NCBI GenBank assembly: GCA_013368315.1
Contig: JAACJM010000163.1
Location: 1 to 64,000, forward strand
DNA length: 64,000 nt
From: Tetrapyrgos nigripes
Taxonomy: Eukaryota > Basidiomycota > Agaricomycetes > Agaricales > Campanellaceae
Reading direction: 5' to 3'
This document shows, in pieces, positions 24,401 through 35,982 of this stretch. Position numbers and translations under genes: made by a program. How positions within the stretch are numbered: the first letter of the stretch is position 1; every line of letters starts with the position of its first letter. The notes beneath the pieces were generated by a model. The model did no database searches. It worked only from the letters and a program-made list of their open reading frames with translations, and was not told the DNA's origin.

Positions 24401-25475
24401 CAAGGATATTGATAGTGATGGTACTATTGATATTTTGTTCAATAACACTTGGCAACAGTATGGTCTATGGGACAAGATGATATCAGATCGAGGACCACAG
24501 TTTGCAAGTCAGATCATGAGAGGGATATATGCTAAGTTAGGTATCACCTCAGCTCTTAGTATGGCTTATCACCCACAAACAGATGGCGAGACTGAAAGGT
24601 TCAATCAAGAACTTGAACAATACTTATGAACCTTCTGTAACTATCGCCAAGATGATTGGGTCAAATATCTGCCATATGTCAAGTTTTGCCATAATACTCA
24701 TATCCACTCAGCCACTGACAAATCACCTTTCAAATTACTCCATGGATATCTTCCTCAACTCTTTCCATCAATCAATCCATCGTCACACATGCCAAAAGTT
24801 GAAGAACGCCTTCAGAATCTGAAAGCATTGCATGAAGAGTTGAAAGCAAGTCTAATGACTGCTGCAGAGCTGATGAAGAGACAGAACATGGACCACATAA
24901 AAGAAGGGGTGAAATTCAAAGTTGGGGATAAAGTACTGTTAGATGGAAAGAACTTAAAGACAACCAGGCCAAAAGCTAAGTTGGCTAATTGTTGTCATGG
25001 ACCATTCAAAATCACTGATGTAATTGGTGAAGTTAACTATTGCCTCAAACTGCCAAACACCTGGCAAATTCACCCAGTATTCTACACTTCACTACTATCA
25101 CCATACAAGGAGACTAAAGCTCATGGAGTGAACTATCCAGGGGAACCAGCAGAGTTACTGCCAGAAGATAATGAATATGACATAGAAGCCATTCTAGATT
25201 CAAAACCAACTAGGAATCGTTGAGGAGTGCAATATCTGGTCAAATGGTTAGACTACTTGGACTCTGAAAATTCATGGGAATCAGCTTTGGGTTTGACAAA
25301 ATTGAAAGAGATGATTGAAGCTTTCCATCGAAACCACCCAGATGCATATTGTCCACCAAATCTGGTACGAACAGGATCTACAATTCGTTCAATGGAAATT
25401 AGCATGGAGGATATTTGGAGAAGTACACATATGCTCCAGGCAAAAGCACAGCTGAAAGAGGGGGTAATGTCATGA
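21477..25475 (+). pseudogene. Chromovirus B pol: protease, RT, RNase H, integrase, chromodomain
   Basis: Domain order is complete. Protease: EALINSGAEGIIINS (Asp of DSGA changed to Asn) near 21,700. [21 protein letters not shown] then a TGA at 22,716, [26 protein letters not shown], and the catalytic YMDDILIF near 22,990; six residues before GLFEPMV are lost relative to A. RNase [15 protein letters not shown] and [10 protein letters not shown]. Integrase: HHDSLTAGHPG...CATCQLTKAQ, TIDFIMDLPECDG, ISDRGPQFASQ, TERFNQELEQYL. Chromodomain: EYDIEAILDSKPTRNR, TGA, GVQYLVKWLDY...SENSWESALGL. In-frame TGAs occur at about five places, mostly where Arg CGA is expected. Chromodomains steer integration to histone-marked chromatin. 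Confidence 0.9.
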
Positions 25476-26478
25476 ACTGCTACAGTTCTTTGTCCTCCTT
25501 CCTCTTCTACTACATTATTGAACCCATTTTCTGATCATTCGTCTATTGCATTTCCTCAATAAACCTTTTAAACCTTATATTACTGACTTCGAACCTTATA
25601 GAACCTGTAAAACTCTATAATAACTGTCAATCAATCTTCCATTCCATCGATCCTATCTTTACCCTACATTTCTCCACTTTCTCCTATCTTTCTCCTATCA
25701 CTTATTCATTGCTCTTCTATATAAACCACTAGACATTCTAACTAGTTCTTTAGTTTGTTGTAAGATCTATGCACTTTCCTGTACTTTCCTATGGCTTTCC
25801 GGTACCCTTTTACTTTCCTGTACTTTCCTATGACTTTCTGGTACAGTCTTACTTTCCAGTACTTTCCTATGACTTTCCGGTACAGTCTTAGTTTCCATTA
25901 CTTTCCTATTGCTTTCTGATCTTTTCCCTTTTCCTTATTCACAACTTCATTTCCAATTCATATCCGATTCATCTCCAATCCATATCTCATAGCTCCACTT
26001 TCCTTATAAGGTGCTCCCCTTCACCTTTCCTGCTATAGTTATATTTCCCTTCATTTCTGATCCTTTCCTATCTAATTCCTATGCTCTCCAAAGTAGTACT
26101 TAAGCTAGAAAGTTTGTAGTAGATAGCTTAAGTGCAAAATCGACAAAGCTGGTCTCCTATCCTTCCTCGATGGTTCCCTAGAGCTTCCCAGTCTTTCTGA
26201 CTGAAATCCCTATTTATCTTTATAAGCTCTTTCCTATCTGGATCCACTCGGAATCTCCATCCAATCCACTCAAGACTTCCATCCGGGTCCTTGATGTTTC
26301 CTAACATTGGGTATCCGCATGGACTTGACATTTGTTCACTTTGTCTCCACTCCGTACTATACTACGCAGTGTAGAGCCTAGTCAGCTTACTCTTATTTCT
26401 CTATCTCTCTTAACTCTCAATCAATCTTATTTGTGTGACTTGGGTGGTTTGACATCAAGTGTATCAACAACCTTGACA
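25468..26478 (+). repeat. 3' LTR of chromovirus B, split by a solo LTR
   Basis: It starts TGTCATGAACTGCTACAG after the polypurine tract GAAAGAGGGGGTAA and ends CAACCTTGACA. Removing 25,759-26,330 plus one TTTGT restores TATATAAACC...CTTTAGTTTGTTCAC, with 34 nt between the TATA box and the AGTTTG start motif. Confidence 0.9.
25754..26335. mobile_element. Solo LTR (third family) in B's 3' LTR
   Basis: The insertion 25759-26330 (572 bp) starts TGTAAGATC, ends GGACTTGACA and is flanked by the perfect duplication TTTGT (25754-25758, 26331-26335). Its first part (25,774-25,927) is a 39-bp tandem repeat of nearly four units (ACTTTCCTGTACTTTCCTAT type). The minus ORF at 26128-26331 lies wholly inside and is not taken as a gene. 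Confidence 0.85.
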
Positions 26479-29129
26479 GTTCATATGTTTTAAATCATCC
26501 TGGATGTCCTGTGGTGAGACTATCATGGTGCATTTTGACTATGTCTCTCTGTAGTTGTTGATTGTTTGGAATGTAGATCTTTCCTCGGAACAAGATAATT
26601 CCATCTTCATAATTCCATTCCTGCAAATTTTTGACCAGTGAGCGTGGACCATTGTTTAAGATGACCTGTAGGGCACTCACAATTTTGATCTCTTTCTTTG
26701 GGCAGTCTTTAATATGCTTTCTCAGTTCAGCATCTCTGATTGCAACTACTGTTCCTGGTCTCATGGCTCGAATTCTGAAAAACTTGGGATCAAGTAATTA
26801 CTCTGTCCTTCTTGTCGTTTTCAACCCCCTCTTTATGGTCTGGTCTTTGAGAAAGGGGGTCACTTTGATTGAGACTTCTGGGTTTGTGGATCAATATGAG
26901 GTCAAATCTGGTCAGAAACAAGGCCATCCTTGCTTGTCATTGGCTAAGTTTCTGAGCAGTAGTGAAGTATTTCAAATTCTTGTGGTTGGTAAGGATTTCA
27001 ATAGTATGCAGTCCACCTTCGAGGTAATGTTGCCAGGCTTCTAACCCACATATGATTGCCAACAATTCTTTATCATGAATGTTGTAGTTCTGTTCAGTTT
27101 CAGATAAAGACTTTGATAGATAGGCAACTGGGTGCCATTTGTTGTCAGGTCCTTTCTGTTGTAAGATACCTTCCATAGCATAATCAGAAGCATTGACCTC
27201 TACTTGATACAGTTTAGAATGATCCGGCATTAAAAGGACTGGTGAAGACATAAACACATCTTTGAGTGCCTGAAAGGCTCGTTCGGTATCAACAGACCAT
27301 TTCCACAGTTCATCCTTTTTTGTAAGATCAAAAAGCAGTCGTGTATGAAACAATGGTAAAAGTTTCTGAATCCTAGGAACGATTGAACGTCTTTGACATT
27401 TCACAGGGTTGGCCATTTGGTGACACCTTTAACTTTGACTGGGTCCATTGCCAATGTATTGTGGGAGGCAATGAGACCTAGGAACTCCACTGAATTGGTT
27501 TCAAAGGTACATTTTTCTGGTTTGGCATACAGGTCATTTTCCTGAAGTCATGCGAGCACTTGTTTGACCATTCACCAATGTTCTTCTAGCATCTCTGTAG
27601 AGATCAAGATGTTGTCCATGTAGATTACCACTTTTCCGGAGTCAATGAGATCCTTAAAAAGGGTAGTCATCATTGCCTGCAATGTTGCAGGAGAGTTCAT
27701 AAGGCTGAAAAACATCACTCACCATTGGTTCAAAAAGTCCTCTATTTGTCTTGAATGCTGCTTTCCACTTGTCTCCTTCTTTTATTCGCACATTGTTATA
27801 TCCCCATTGAAGGTCAATTTTTGAAAAGACTCGTGCTCCTTTGAGTTTATCTACCAGTTCCAATATGAGTGGTAAGGGGTATTCGTTCTTGATGGTTCCC
27901 TTGTTTAGTGTTCGATAGTCCTGTACAGGGTGTAGTTTTCTGTCTTTCTTTTTGAAAAAGAAGAAAGGACTCGCCATAGGAGATTTCAACAGTCTGATGT
28001 ATTCCTTTTCCAAGTTCTCCTCAATAAAATTGTCAAGTTCCGTTTGTTCATTCAGGGATAACGGATATGTTTTGCAAGGATGAGGTTCAAAGTCTGGCTT
28101 CAGTTCAATAGCATGATCCCATTCACCACGTTTCGGTAGTCATTCTGAGGTTTGTTTGTCAAAGACTGGTAAAATTGATGATATTGAGACGGAATCTTAT
28201 CTGTAAGTGATACGTCTTCTTTTATCCCTTGGGCTGCTTCTGCAAGTTCTTGAGCTTTGGTAAATCCCACACGTATGGATAATTCTGAATCTGATGTCAA
28301 GTACTTCTCTTCCTTCCCAAATAGATTTTCTAACACCTCTTGTTCCCATTGGTTCAGAACATCCTTCCAATTGAAGTCTTCTTCAGTAAAGATAGTTGTA
28401 GATCCTGGAGAATGCAACTTTTGGCTGTGCAATTGGTTTGAACCGTCCGATTGGTTCTACCCATTTCACTTGATAATCCTTGTGGTTGGTTCATGGGTCG
28501 ATAATGGTTGATCTGGGAGATTTGGGTTTGGTGCATAGATTAAGGATGGGGGGTTGTTCCAAAATACATGTTTTAGGACATCTAACCATATCCACTTTAG
28601 AGAACGACCAGTCTATCTTTGGATTATGTTCCTTCAACCAGTCGGTGCCAAGAATTATGTCATGATCTCCAATGTCTGTTACATAGAATTCGGCCATCTC
28701 TTCATGATATGATCTTTTGTCCTGGGAATAGATATGGAGGTTTTGAATTGTATAATGATGTACCCATCCCATGGTGTTTTCAGAACCATCAACATTTGTA
28801 CAGGGACAGGATTTTTAATAGGAAGGTGGTTTAATCGATTTTCTCATGTGAAACGACTGTTGATAATAATGCCTTCTGTACCACTGTCTATTAGGGCATC
28901 TGCGTCGATTATTCTGCCAGTAACTTTGCCAATCAGTTTGGTTTTGATTGTTATCGAAGGTACCTGTCAGTTACGGGTGATTGCTGACATTCTTAATTCT
29001 GAAGGAAAGGTACACTCACGAGAGGGGTATAACACACTATATCAATTGTTCATAAATTGTCCAGTGTACTGTACAACTCCTTCTGATGACATAGCAGAGG
29101 AGGGTTTCAAAAATCCAACTTTGACATAA
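26479..29129 (-). pseudogene. Chromovirus A protease, RT, RNase H and integrase N-terminus
   Basis: Read leftwards: protease region near 28,900-28,491 (TDIGDHDIILGTDWLKEHNP), RT 28,432-27,600 ([47 protein letters not shown], then frameshifted near 27,720), RNase H 27,416-26,937 ([35 protein letters not shown]) and the linker and H2C2 start (MHHDSLTTGHPG) at 26,480, where element B is inserted. A retains AAFKTNR, which B has lost. The catalytic Asp of RNase H is changed to Asn (VNAS for VDAS). Confidence 0.85.
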
Positions 29130-29245
29130 TATCCTTCAAGTATACAGCGGCCTGCTCCTGTTCTTCTCCTTCCAAACCCTTGACTTTAGTGACCATATCT
29201 GAAATATCTTTAATAATGTTGTGAGATGACGACGATGTTTGAGCT

Positions 29246-29702
29246 ACTGTTGTCAAGAACAGGTTCAGATAGGGACTGGATGCCTCTCAGGCCACCACAC
29301 AGAACCCAAAGACAAAGAGAAGGGCAAATAGATGATATATGTGAGTAAGCCAGTACTGGGCCAGAGTCTACATAGTACTGAGGACAATGCTGAGCAGTAT
29401 GGATCAGAGGGACAGAAGTGGACAGACTAAGGAACCTATCTACAAAGCCATGCAGTAAACATACAAAAGTGCGAAGCTAGATCAGCAGGCATCTGATGGA
29501 GACAACCATAGGATGATAGTCATGTGTCTAAGTGATGTCAATATGTGCAGTAGAAGCAGATATGATCTGTCAGTCAGATAAATGATGTATCAAAGAAGAT
29601 AGAAGTCATAGGTACCAGGAGACGAGATCTAGAACAAAAGAAGTAGAAGGAATAGAGGACAGGGTCTGGAAGTGAAGACAGGAAGGGATTCATGACAACT
29701 GT
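29246..29702 (-). mobile_element. Solo LTR in the gag-pol linker of element A
   Basis: 29251-29697 (447 bp). On the minus strand it starts TGTCATGAATCCC and ends CTGTTCTTGACA, with the perfect duplication ACTGT on both sides (29246-29250, 29698-29702). Removing it restores the Ser/Thr-rich linker found in B. No internal region is left, so it arose by LTR-LTR recombination. Confidence 0.9.
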
Positions 29703-30701
29703 TACAGGTGATGAGCGAGATGTTGACAATGGAGTTGGAGCAGAAGTTTCAGCTGTCCTAACCAAACGAGGAGGGAAGCTTCGAGGGGTATTTTGAGATG
29801 TTGATGGTCTCAGGGTATTGTTCAGGAACATTGGACCAGGTTGTCTACATGCAAAGCATGCTCATAGTTTACGAAGTCGGCCCCTTTCTTTGGGTGTCAG
29901 CTTAGGTAGAGGAGTAAAGGAAGATTGAGCACCTGGTACCATAAGCGCATTAACACTTGCTACTGTCCTTTCTTGAGAGGAACATAGATTTGTCCTTGGT
30001 GTAGTGGAAGGTTTCCAATGTCCTTCCCTTTCTTGCTCGTTTACCCATTCCAAATGAAGGTCCATCATTCTGACCTTATACTCATCAAAGTCCTTCCACT
30101 TTGGCCAAGTCATTCCTACTGCCTTTCAAAGCTTCTCCAGAAGACCCCCTTTGTAATAATCTAAAAGGGCTGTTTCTCTGAAGTCTGACTCTTTTCCATA
30201 TGTGTCAAAGATACTATTATAACTACTGATGTCTGACCCTTTCATCCTAGCATTCTTGAATTTTGTCTTTGTGACCTCGTCAGAAGCAAGTGCCTTGAAG
30301 TCCTTCTTAAACCTATCTCTGATCTCCTTCAACGTTGTCCATCATTTATCTTCTGGATGAACTCTATCATTCTCCTCATCGTCTTCTCATTCTGTGATAT
30401 GTTGAGTTGCCCAATCTCCTCCTCTTTCTCCTGTGAAGAATGAAAGGAATAGGGATACCCTTGAGTCCTCAGTGGCATATCTAGCCTTGTTCTGACGTAG
30501 GTAATTGTTGAACAAAGCTAACTGTCATGACGTCTATATTTGGTACTATTTATTTCTTCTTATCTTTGTATCCTCGGATCTTTACACCATATGACTCTTG
30601 TTCCACATGCTACACACCAGACCTTTCATTTCTCCAATACAGCTTCGATACAGCTTCTTGACAGCTTCCCTTACAGCCTCCCTTACAGCTTTACTTTAAC
30701 A

Positions 30702-32332
30702 TACAGTGGGTCAAAAAATTGTCCACATGTTTCGCATTTTTGGAAAGATTGCCAATTTAAGCAATACTGAGTAGAGATATTGAAATGTGGTCAGTGATGG
30801 GCAGAACGCCCTTGATAAGAGCTACAATAATCTGTTTTATTTGTCCTATTTGGCTCAAAACTCATGGAGATATGATTGATTTAAAATGGTATGTCATTTG
30901 GACAATTTTTTGAGTTGCCACTTCAAAATCAGTATTGTAACTATGTGATGTCTCATAGATGACATCATAAGTGGAGTTGTACAATGATGCAATGGCTACA
31001 TCATAATGATATCATAGCTGCCAGCTGGACCATATATAAGGGCATCCAGTTGTTCTATAGCCCTCATCAAATCATGAGACCCATCACATCCACCCAGAAA
31101 GACAATATCCTCTCTCTCCTCCAAACTTCTGCTTCATCCAGGGAAATCTCTGCTAAAACTGGGGTATCCAAGTCAAAGATTGCTTCTCTGGCCAAAGAGA
31201 TGTATCCTGACAAGGAGAACCATCAAGCAGGGCATCCTAGAAAGCTGTCTACCACTGATGAACGTGCTGCTATCCAACAAATCAACACTGGCAAAGCTGA
31301 AAATGCTACAGAAGTGGCCAGAAACATCAATCCCCTCCTTGACCAACCTGTCTCCACCCAAACCATTCGAAATTCCCTTCTCAGGCATGATGTGGACACA
31401 TCTAAAACGAAGAAGAAGCCCAAACTCACTGCAGCTCACAGGAAGGCTCGTTTAAACTTTGCACAGAAGTACAGAAACTGGACTGTGGATGACTGGAAAA
31501 GGGTTATTTGGTCAGATGAGACTAAAATCAATTGATATGGGTCAGATGGACAGCAGTATGTGTGGGGGAGGAAGGGTGAATCCTTGGGAGAGAGAAATGT
31601 GGTGGAAACAGTCAAATTTGGAGGAGGAAATATCATGGTGTGGGGATGTATGGGGTGGGAAGGAGTTGGAAACATGGCAGAGGTGGAGGGCAGGATGAAT
31701 GCAGAGCAGTATGTGGACATTTTGGAGAACAACCTTCTGGAGAGCATGGATATTTTGGGTGTTGATCCAGAGGTGGCCATTTTTCAGCAAGACAATGATC
31801 CTAAACACAAGTCAAAACTGGCCACCAAGTGGTTTGAAGACAACAACATCCATTGCATGAGCTGGCCTGCTCAATCTCCTGACCTGAACCCCATTGAACA
31901 CCTCTGGACAACCCTCAAACACAAGCTCAATGGATATGACACAGCACCCTCTGGAGTTTGGGAAATATGGGACAGAGCAGCTGAAAAGTGGGATGAAATC
32001 ACAGAAGAAGATTGTCAGAAATTGATCAGGAGCATGCCTAGAAGGATTGAGGCTGTGTTGAAGGCCAAAGGAGGGCATACCAAGTACTGAGCTAGCACTT
32101 TCTGTATTTTCACTTGCATGTCAAAAAATTGTCCAAATGACATACCATTTTAAATCAGTCATATCTCCATGAGTTTTAAGCCAAATAAGACAAAACAGAC
32201 AGAATATTGTAGCGTTTATCAAGGGCTTTCTGCCCATCACTGACCACATTTTAATATCTCTACTCAGTATTGCTTAAATTGGCAATCTTTCCAAAAATGC
32301 GAAACATGTGGACAATTTTTTGACCCACTGTA
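30702..32332 (+). mobile_element. Tc1/mariner element with TA duplication and 210-bp inverted ends
   Basis: Element 30704-32330 (1,627 bp), flanked by TA. Ends: CAGTGGGTCAAAAAATTGTC and its inverse. The inverted arms are long (about 30,704-30,915 and 32,118-32,330). Each carries the AAAAAATTGTCCA motif twice, at the tip and inside, a two-site arrangement known from IR/DR-type Tc1 elements. Confidence 0.92.
31074..32090 (+). pseudogene. Tc1-family transposase with a single TGA
   Basis: Frame of 339 codons starting MRPITSTQKDNILSLLQTSA, with two helix-turn-helix units (SSREISAKTGVSKSKIASLA; AAIQQINTGKAENATEVARN), a GHPRKLS hook-like motif, and the DDE core: Asp in VIWSDETKIN, Asp in FQQDNDPKHKS, Glu in SPDLNPIEHLW, with 34 residues between the last two (DD34E). 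One in-frame TGA at 31533-31535, directly after TKIN where Arg/Trp is expected, is the only lesion. The enzyme would cut at the inverted ends and paste at TA. Confidence 0.9.
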
Positions 32333-33854
32333 TATAAACCCTGTCCTGACACCTGGTTCCCCATCTCGGCCTCTTCGTCGTTGGGACCAGGTGTGTATTC
32401 CCCTTTTCATTACTTCTTTCACCTTTACTGATGGACACTGTAGTTCCAGTACTTACTGCTGTCTGTTATGTATTTAATACATTCTTCATTGTTGGGACCA
32501 GTTCCAGTACTTACTGCTGTCTGTTAGTCGAGTCGACCCCATAGCTCCTCATTATCGCTATCTAAGCACTCGCCTCTTTGTGACACTAACCATTGCTTTG
32601 CCTTGTCACATTCTCTGTTGAAGGCATCTGGTTTCCTTCCTTGTTTGGAAGTACTGTTTGAGTCATTAGGTACTACATATGTCTGACATGGCTAGGTCAT
32701 CTGGTTCTGAAGGTTCAGGAGATGGAGTAGGAGCTGGACAATGAGGGGCTACTGATGGTCCTTCAGTGGACGGAATTGTGGGAGAAGAGGGATTGTGTGG
32801 TTCTGACAATTCAGGAGATGGACTTGGACAGGATAAGGGAGGAGGGTCTGATGGAAGAGCTGATGTAGAGGATGGATTCAGATGTGTAGTAGGGGTAGAT
32901 GTTCCCTGGTCTGGTTCAGTTTCAGATTCAATGATAGGATGTGCTTTTTGAATTTCTAGTTCCTGATTATTGGACTAAGGAGAATGTTGGAGGGGAGTCT
33001 TTGTCTGTTGTATCGATTGAGACACAGTAACTCACTGCAGAACTTCCACAAATTTCTTGGATTGTCTGGGATGTAGTAGGCATCTTGTTTTGTGTTGGGC
33101 CAATAAGCATGGGGACAGTCTGCACAAGGGAGAGTTGGATCTGCAGATTCTGTTTGTCGGCTTGTCATATACTATTTCTACAATCTCTTTGGGCCTTCTT
33201 TTCTGCCCTTTTTGAATCAGAAGGATGGTTTGAGAGCGACAGGAGAAGGTGTGGCATATTCTTTGAGGAAAAAGGGTCCTATAATCCTGACAACAGTCTC
33301 CTTGGTATTGAGGTCACGGGTGACTGTTACATACAAGTAATTGGAGAGGATTACATCACCTGGTTTCAATTTCCAAAGCCAATGTCTTGTACAGATGAAA
33401 GTTTGATCGTAACTCCAAGGATCCTCCCAAATACCCTTTGCATGGTGGTACCAGGTCTTGGTGTGTAATAGCTCGAGTGGGAGAGGGAGAGGAACTTGTT
33501 TGTGTTCAGATAGGTTATAAGAGGGTTCAAAACGAATCAGAGAGGATATGGTAGACAGGATGAATGATGTGTATGGAAGGGAGGAAGATTGTTGCAACAA
33601 ATACGTGGAGTGCTCTTGAACATATTTGTGGAGGAGATGATGCTTGCAGTTACACGGAAGGGGATCAAGAACGAGTGGTTTACAGCCAAATTGACACCAA
33701 GTCAACACAAAAGACATCTAGTCTCTTGTAGCTACAACTTCTAGTTGTTAACCAGTGGATGTAGGGATGAGAAGAGATAATAATGAAAGGGGTTGAGAAT
33801 AGAGGTAGTGAGATAGAAGAAAGAAGGACTCAAATAGTGAGGTGGGTGTAAGAG

Positions 33855-33866
33855 AGTTTGTTCAAG
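33855..33866 (-). promoter_or_regulatory. Putative self-priming site of chromovirus A
   Basis: The minus strand reads CTTGAACAAACT right after the LTR end. TGAACAAACT is the exact complement of AGTTTGTTCA in the same element's 5' LTR. Both differ from the B/solo-LTR version at the one paired position (C/G to T/A). Confidence 0.6.
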
Positions 33867-35982
33867 TGTCAAGGTTGCTGGTACACTCAAATAACCACCC
33901 AAGTCACACACTAAGAGAACAGATACAAAGCAGATAGATTGAGAGATATATAGATGAGGAAAGAGAGAGAGATATAGACAAGTAGGCTGACTAGGTTCTA
34001 CACTGTGTAGTAGTAGTACGGAGCAGAGACAAAGTGAACAAACTAGGGAATCAGTTACAAAAGATCTCGAAGGGATGAGAGAAAGTAAGTAAAAATAGAA
34101 TAGTGCCATATGGTTAAGAAAGATAGGAAAAATGGTAATAGGTGTCCTTTGCGTAAGTGTAGAACAAACACAAACTTAAAGACTTTTATACAAATAGTAA
34201 AGTGTGAGCGTTCCAAGTAGTCAGAATACTCAATAGTTCACTTGTACTACAAGGATTTTTGAGGGTTTTGGTAGGGGTTTTGCACAAATGCACACAAGTT
34301 AAACACACAAAGACTATAACAAGTCCACAAAGATATAACCAACAGTTTCAATTCACAATTTGTAGGCCCAAATGCCTTATAACCCGTTTCACAAAAAGGT
34401 AACACAAAAACCAACAAATTTGATTCAACACTATTGATCCACACACTATGTTTATACTTGATGCAAGTGAAGTAAATTTGGTAGAAGCGTAGTCCGTGTT
34501 TCGCAGTCTCTACAGTCAGCGCTAGTGAGATGACCAATACTCTACAGTACGTGGCTTGAGTAACTACGAGAAATACCTAGTCTTTTTATCCTACTTGCAG
34601 CTACTACTATACAATTCTACATTTCTTTTTAATGTCCACTAAAAGGTACCTAAGAAAAACAGAAATATTAGTTTAATCACCAGTCCATGCTTGTCTGTAC
34701 TACTAGATTAAGTAGGTACTTTCTAATTAGGGTATCTAGGAAATGTAGAATATTATCTAAAACTAATAAGAGTACCTTCCTGGAACTGGCAGCCATAGTC
34801 ATTCTGACTCACATAGCTCCACCATCCATGCTGGGCTCCACTTGTATGACTCACATTCCTTTACCGCCAATCAGTCATTATAGGTTTGTGTAGTCCTTGC
34901 TTATTCCTCCTCTTATGTTTTTCTGGGGCTACTATAGGCTTGGTGTTTATAGACCTTGTTGCTAGTATACTGCCAGTTAGTTCTTATAGATAAGTCCTGC
35001 TCTCTATAAGGTCCTACATATCTTTTGTAGTTGCACTTGTACCAATGAGAATGCCTCAGTCATCAGACACACATCTTGCTGATCTTACTGCTGCATTTGG
35101 AAATAGCTTTACTCTTTTGGGGCTCTCTCATTATGACTCCTTCCTTAGTTTGCGTACTGGTGGTAATGAACTATGGGCTTTATTCCTTCACCACTAGTTC
35201 ATCCCTTTAGTGCATTGTGAAAGCTGAGCTTTCTAGGAACTCGTACATATATACTTTGTCCTACTTTTCTATCCTTACTGCCTTTCAAAAGACTATTCCT
35301 TCTATTTTGCTTACAAGCGAGGTATCGCTTGTTATACCGCTAGTTCAGACATAGTCAGTTACTAGGGCTTTCCTCTGATTTCTCCAATTATGGCACCATT
35401 TCTAAACCAGTGATGATTTAGCGCTAGAGTCTGGGTCATATAGCCTACGTGTTCCTTGCCCATGAATAGGGGCTTCACTCTCCCTTGAATTGCACTGGTG
35501 GTACTAAGCACGTTATAGTAGGAATGGTTACAAAGCCTTCATAGAACTTTGTATTGTATATGGGGTGGATCTGCTACTATAACTGAAGCACTGTACACAT
35601 AAGCATATCCTATTCATAAGTACTTAGTTTTATTGTACTGGCGCATACACTTATTCTACTAGCATTTTAACTAGCAGTTCGGGACTCACTCTAGTTCTTT
35701 ATATACCAATTGAAGTGGTGAATCAGCTTTCTAATTGCCAATTAGCATTTCTATATGCGAATTTTGGATGGCATATCAATGGATAAGAGATAAGAAAGAT
35801 AGGAAGATAGGAAGATTGATTGACAGTTATTATAGAGTTTGATAGGTTCTATAAGGTTTTAAAGCCAGTAATATAAGGTTAAAATGTTTATCAAGGGAAT
35901 GTGATGGACAAATGATCAGAGAATGGGTTCAATAATGAAGTAAGAGAGGAAGGAGGACAAAGAACTGTAGCAGTTCATGACA
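33867..35982 (-). repeat. 5' LTR of chromovirus A, split by an unidentified insertion
   Basis: Outer ends match the 3' LTR (minus: TGTCATGAACTGC ... CAACCTTGACA). LTR sequence covers 33,867-34,128 and 35,785-35,982. The transcript-start motif reads AGTTTGTTCA (34,044-34,035). Confidence 0.85.
34129..35784. mobile_element. Unidentified 1.65-kb insertion in A's 5' LTR
   Basis: LTR sequence stops after AAGAAAGATAGGA and resumes with ATAAGAGATAAGAAAGATAG. The insert begins AAATGGTAATAGG and ends GGCATATCAATGG. I see no terminal inverted repeat, TG...CA ends, poly-A or coding frame above 100 codons. The LTR lost about 26 bp of short repeats at the junction. It may be a LINE/SINE-type fragment, another old LTR or a gene-conversion tract. 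Confidence 0.5.

Larger units (their letters stand above)
18914..26478 (+). mobile_element. Chromovirus B (Ty3/gypsy) nested in element A
   Basis: Both LTRs are present (18,914-19,331 and 25,468-26,478). Flanks are GTTCG (18909-18913) and GTTCA (26479-26483), a 5-bp target duplication with one change. Joining A across the site restores HPG.FKTYEL.SREFWW without loss. Stripped of the solo LTR in its 3' LTR, the element is about 6,990 bp. Order inside: LTR, self-priming site, pre-gag, gag, protease, RT, RNase H, integrase, chromodomain, polypurine tract, LTR. Confidence 0.92.
30518..32590. mobile_element. Solo LTR (second family) carrying a Tc1 element
   Basis: 30523-32585 starts TGTCATGACG and ends CTTTGTGACA, with the duplication CTAAC on both sides (30518-30522, 32586-32590). 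Without the Tc1 element it is about 434 bp. TACAGCTT/GACAGCTTCC short repeats lie at 30,640-30,690. A GTTCCAGTACTTACTGCTG segment is duplicated at 32,440 and 32,500. Confidence 0.88.
29703..33720 (-). pseudogene. Chromovirus A leader and gag, with insertions
   Basis: Leader frame 33,717-33,217 includes WKLKPGDVILSNYLYVTVTR, matching B. 33,168-32,956 and 32,950-32,700 cover the linker. Gag continues at 30,332 with KEIRDRFKKDFKALASDEVT, DISSYNSIFDTYG and RETALLDYYKGG, then WPKWKDFDEYKVRMMDLHLE and KLTPKERGRLRKL before ACFACRQPG near 29,870. A solo LTR carrying a Tc1 element splits it at 30,523-32,585 and another LTR follows at 29,251-29,697. Confidence 0.75.
17147..35982 (-). mobile_element. 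Chromovirus A (Ty3/gypsy), full length, with nested insertions
   Basis: The element runs from its 5' LTR (35,982-33,867) to its 3' LTR (17,675-17,147) on the minus strand. It is flanked by the perfect 5-bp duplication CAAAG (17142-17146 and 35983-35987) within copia coding sequence. Removing chromovirus B, two solo LTRs, the Tc1 element and the 1.65-kb LTR insertion leaves about 7.1 kb, close to the stripped length of element B. Every level keeps its own target duplication, so insertion order can be read. Many internal stops make it non-autonomous today. Confidence 0.9.

Noticed and set aside
26128..26331. 67-codon minus ORF
   Set aside because: It lies wholly within a solo LTR defined by a perfect TTTGT duplication and ends exactly at the LTR border.
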